Below are positions 60,235 through 64,000 of a stretch of DNA of 64,000 nucleotides, piece by piece (position 1 is the first letter of the stretch; every line of letters starts with the position of its first letter). Made by a program: the position numbers and the translations under genes. The stretch is from assembly GCF_040802235.1 (NCBI RefSeq), contig NC_133164.1, forward strand, positions 117,632,302 through 117,696,301, written 5' to 3'. The notes beneath the pieces were generated by a model. It saw nothing but the letters and a program-made list of their open reading frames with translations, searched no databases and was not told where the DNA came from. The DNA comes from Manis javanica. Taxonomy: Eukaryota > Chordata > Mammalia > Pholidota > Manidae.

Positions 60235-60425
60235 ATGTTCTAAATATGCCCCATGTGTAACGCATTTAATCTTAATAATCCAGTGAGATGGGTGCCATCA
60301 TCCTGGAATCAGACAGCACAGGAGCAGAGGTTAAGTGATTTACTAACCTGACACAGGTGAATCGTGAAACAATGAATCCAGGCAGTGTGACCAGCCTCCC
60401 AACTGCACATTTTGCAGCCACTCTG
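60235..60425 (-). mobile_element. MIR SINE, antisense
   Basis: 'gcatttaatcttaataatcc' + 'agtgagatgggtgccatcat', 'cagacagcacaggagcagag' + 'gttaagtgatttactaacct', 'caggcagtgtgaccagcctc' match antisense MIR in order. Confidence 0.82.
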
Positions 60426-60877
60426 CAGGGACCCAGGGCCTCTGTTGGACTCCCATGGAATCTGTACATAGCTAACATGCTTGCCACTTTGACCAGAGGT
60501 GGCCTATTTGAACCAGCTAGTCTGCATGTTTCATAGTTGTGTGGGATCAATTTTTTGGATGTTATTTCTGTACCAGACAATACTCATTAACAGATATGAC
60601 TGTGGTATAAGATATGAAAAACAATAAAAATCAATGTTTGCATAAAGTTTTATTTAGTCATAATATACCCACCATTTGATGCAATTTAAAAAAACCCCCT
60701 TCAGACTCTAGATTCCTGTTTTACTGGCAGTGAACGTGAGGGGTGGTTGTGCTGTGTCAACATGATGATTTAACAGTTGATCAAGGACTCAAATCCAATT
60801 AATTCATATTTTAAAATGATCAGGTTTTACAAAATATATCAAACCAGTGACTCTTAGATTCTCCATCTATAAGGGAG

Positions 60878-60911
60878 ATTATAATCCGATCTACATTATA
60901 ATCCGATCTCT
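60878..60911. repeat. 17-bp tandem duplication
   Basis: ATTATAATCCGATCT occurs at 60878-60892 and again at 60895-60909 (period 17), both copies keeping the CpG. Confidence 0.9.
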
Positions 60912-61074
60912 CTCAAATCTGTTTAAAATTCAGTTTTTATAATTATGAGTAATTCAATTTAATGAAAGTTGAAAACATTTTGTGGGAGATCAGCTTAAGT
61001 GGTCTTCTTTGCATGCACAGAGAACTATTCATGTCACAAACACCCAAAGATGAACAGCAAAAATAATAAATGAT

Positions 61075-63919
61075 TACATATGTTTTCAATTAATTTATTT
61101 TAGAAAAACAAAGGTTTACAATCAGTGCTAAAGGCAGGATATCATGAATTCAACAAGTTAGTGATACAGACTTTCAAAAACCTTTATAGATTAGTCCAAA
61201 GTAGAAAATTATTTTTTGCTCACTCTTGGACTCAGTCACATTCAGAAAAAATATATATTTATAAAAATAAAATGGCAAACCTAATCACACCAGTTAATTG
61301 ATAGTCTTAATATCCCACACTGGTTTATTTGAATAATTTCTGCATAATAAGAATAGCTGAGTGATTTTTCCCTGTCCCACCTCCATATCATATGAAGCAA
61401 TGATGAAAATACTTAAAATACTTTCGCCAAAACCAAAAGAGCCCCTGAAACAAACACAAGAAACATTAACAACAAAAATCCACTGAACAAAAACTATATA
61501 ACTAATTGTTTAACCACCCATGTGGACCCTCCCTTCAACCTCTAAACATTTGGCTCTTAATGTTAATTCTAAATCGCATACCAGGAAGCACTACATGTGA
61601 GGAAGAAAATGAAAATTCCAAGTCTAACAGACTTCAAACCAGTTTCAGATAATACTAGCTAGAGAAACAGTAATATATACAATGAAACAAAGACTGCAAG
61701 CTATAATGGGGTGCACAACTTATCAAAAACATGCATTTTCTCTCTTTGAAATATCTTTACATACTGTCTGAGCACCAGACAGTGCAAGCATCTAGGGCTT
61801 TGAATTTTAGAAGTCTGAGACAGAACTTTATTACAACTGAAAGAAGGCAAAATTCCAGCTTATTGAAGGATATTCCCCCACCATCAATAGATAATCATAG
61901 TAAGATTCACCACTGAATTAGGATATCTGTGCTCTTCTACTAGATTAAGAAATCTACCTTTATTTTGAAGTAATTTTTCCTGAAATGACAACAGTATTCC
62001 TGGCAATACGGTATTACATTAAAGGGAATAGCATACTAGTGAATCTAAATTTTAAACTTGTTTTGTAAGAAGTCTGACAATATTCTAGAGACAAATAAAA
62101 AATTTTTAATACAAAAAGGAAGAAACTTATTTACTTGCAAACCATCTACACATTTCATATTCCTAAGATACTCTTTGAAAACACAAATGCAATATAGAGT
62201 AACAGTATAGAGGTGTTAAAAAGCTAACAGAGAACTGAGGCATTAATCTACAGACAGCAAAATCTCAAGAATACAAAGGTCATCAGACTTTTGTTTGGTA
62301 ATATATACTGAGCTTTATGCTATTTTTTCCCTCCTACTGAAAGCTTTCCTTTATAAGTGATGCTTGACAAAAAACAAGACATGCAGATGATGGACATCCA
62401 GGAAGTGATAAACATGAAAAAAAAAAAAACACAATACTTACTACAATTTCCTACTGTCACTGGTGGCAGCTAAGCTTTAACTTCTTTATAAAACTGAGAC
62501 TCAAGTGAGGCGTCTGTATTGATCTATGCTTTTCATGGCTGCAAAACAAGCCTGACCACTGGGAACATTAATATTCACCTTCCACAAGAATCCTCACTAC
62601 TCTCTGGAGAGGAATCTACCTGTTAAATTGATAATATTTATCTTCGATTTCCATTTAAAAATATTTCATTCTAGTACTTCCTGAAATTCTGTGACTGCAT
62701 ATGTGCTTTATTATAAAAAATGAGTGCCAAACATTGAGGGTAAGTACTTAATTATTATATACTAAAAGAGCACATGGATACAATAAAACAATTACCAGTA
62801 ACTCCTTATACTTAAGATAGAAAAGTTTCCTTAGTTGTGATCAGCATGGCATCAGAAATAAACAAAGGCTGCCCTTGGGGACCAAAGCCCTAAACAACTT
62901 CAGTATCAGGACCATGAATGACATGTTTTTAAAGTGATTAAACACTTTTACATGTTTGATAAAATCCTTTATATTAGATAGTTCAATCATTCAATGAATA
63001 ATTACCCAAATAATAGTCCCCCAATAAAAATCCTAAATTTAGCTAAAATAAAAGCCTCAAAATAATCTACAATAAACATAATGTTACTTCAAAAAAAATG
63101 CCAGTTTATCTAATCCTTGGGATGAGGTCATTGGCTAAATGGGTGACAGAATTAAGAGGATGGGGAAAGGTAACTAGCAGATCTCTTTAATCACTACTCA
63201 TGAATTTTACTGACAGGCTGATTACATCACCATTACTGATTTTTGAACACACACATGCCCAAGAGATTACATAATAGGTGTTATGTCAATATAGTTTATA
63301 TGTATGTATGTCAACAATTTTATAAGATCTTAAATTACTGTAAAGTTACCATATCATAAACATAAAAATATATATTAGTTTTTAAAAAGCTACAGGTGCT
63401 TTTCATCAAAGCAAATTTTTCGAAGAAATCCCAATATATAAAATAGGGATGAAAAAAAGTAGGCTATTCTGGCTAAAGCAGGGTAGAAGTAACACAGACC
63501 TGGCCCTTCCTGCCGTGACCTCGCACACCCCTGATAGGGTGTCCCAGGGTATGGCTTGAAATCACTGCTCTAAGAAAATCCTGTTCACATTGAAAAGATT
63601 AAACACAAAACCATTTTTTCCCCATTATCTAGGCTCATATGAAAATCTTACAATGCAACTGAGTAAAAAGTTAAAAAGTAACATTTTCTCTCCTTTAAAA
63701 ATAACAAAATAAAATTGCTATGATATATTAAAACCAATTTACTTTTAATGTCATTATCTTAACTTGATCCATGAAAAAGTTAGTTCTCCTTCAAGTGCCT
63801 AAATTTTAAAGACTTAATTTTGTCCATGTAATCTTATCCAAAATACATGAGTAGAATGGATGGTAGGACGTGGAGGTATCACTGTTCTGTAACAAACATG
63901 TATCTTCTGTCTGACTTAC
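61075..63919 (-). other. Candidate minus-strand 3' UTR
   Basis: About 2.8 kb without a recognised transposon, between a possible minus-strand stop codon (63920-63922) and a minus-strand AATAAA (61094-61099, plus-strand TTTATT). Length, AT-richness and repeat exclusion are typical of long mammalian 3' UTRs. The cleavage site would fall near 61065-61085. Inference from pattern only. Confidence 0.3.
61094..61099 (-). terminator. Possible poly(A) signal
   Basis: AATAAA on the minus strand in TCTAAAATAAATTAATTG. Single hexamer; other AATAAA hexamers occur by chance in such AT-rich DNA. Confidence 0.25.
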
Positions 63920-64000
63920 CTATTTAAATATTCTGTCCATTTTGTCAAAATATTCAGACAGAGAGACATGCAAATAGAAGTGATCTTTTATAACAAATCT
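63920..64000 (-). CDS. Possible C-terminal coding exon, partial
   Basis: Reading inward from the right edge on the minus strand, one frame is open for 26 codons and ends in TAG; its last residues read VSLSEYFDKMDRIFK. The upstream part lies outside the window. The frame looks protein-like, and the repeat-free tract downstream suits a 3' UTR, but 26 codons can be open by chance. A GTAAGTCAG donor-like motif follows the stop at once. No family recognised. Confidence 0.2.
   Translation of the reverse strand, partial: RFVIKDHFYLHVSLSEYFDKMDRIFK

Overview
This window is nuclear DNA from a eutherian mammal. It is AT-rich and CpG-depleted, and it carries the standard mammalian set of old interspersed repeats: MIR, L2, L1M/HAL1-like LINEs, MER5A and MER1-type hAT elements, a Tigger1 mariner-like transposon, and MLT1/MST and MLT2 LTRs. 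It also has long (CA)n and (GATA)n microsatellites. I saw no recognisable Alu, B1/B2 or young tRNA-derived SINE in 64 kb. That argues against a typical rodent or monkey/ape locus, but I cannot name the species. There are no bacterial, phage or CRISPR features and no operons. The only long open frames are shadows in a GC-rich island.

Layout. 1-9 kb is mostly unique AT-rich DNA with a (CA)n tract, an ORF1-like LINE remnant, L2 scraps and a possible conserved homeodomain-type element near 8.4 kb. 9-17 kb is repeat-dense: a MER1-type element, an LTR-like repeat, MIRs, a 593-bp solo LTR with ERV1-like features, a 481-bp MLT2-type solo LTR with an intact CCTGG target duplication, and an L1 3' end nested inside a MER5A. 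18.5-19.65 kb holds the only real CpG island, with ETS and CACGTG motifs and good splice donors on both strands; it is the best promoter candidate. 20.1-22.2 kb holds a truncated Tigger1 and an MLT1-type LTR. 22-35 kb is mostly unique or ancient-repeat DNA. 35.6-36.9 kb, 41.8-42.7 kb and 44.1-45.1 kb are antisense L1 fragments. 43.25-43.65 kb is a small CpG-retaining, hairpin-rich block of unknown origin. 48.4-49.95 kb is a sense L1 ORF2/3' remnant. 50.7-52.5 kb holds an MST/MLT1-type LTR and an L1 3' fragment. 53-61 kb is unique DNA with MIR/L2 scraps. 61.1-64 kb is free of recognised repeats and reads like a possible minus-strand 3' UTR ending a gene that lies beyond the right edge.

No protein-coding gene could be identified by name. 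Candidate exons at 18.53-18.67, 19.46-19.62, 45.36-45.50, 53.12-53.27 and 63.92-64.00 kb rest on splice-site and open-frame patterns only and are given low confidence. I found no evidence of a new multi-gene system. The most unusual items are the hairpin-rich CpG block at 43.3 kb, a diverged duplicate element (36-bp core, 34 identical) at 10.5 and 18.1 kb, and the nested or target-duplicated transposons.
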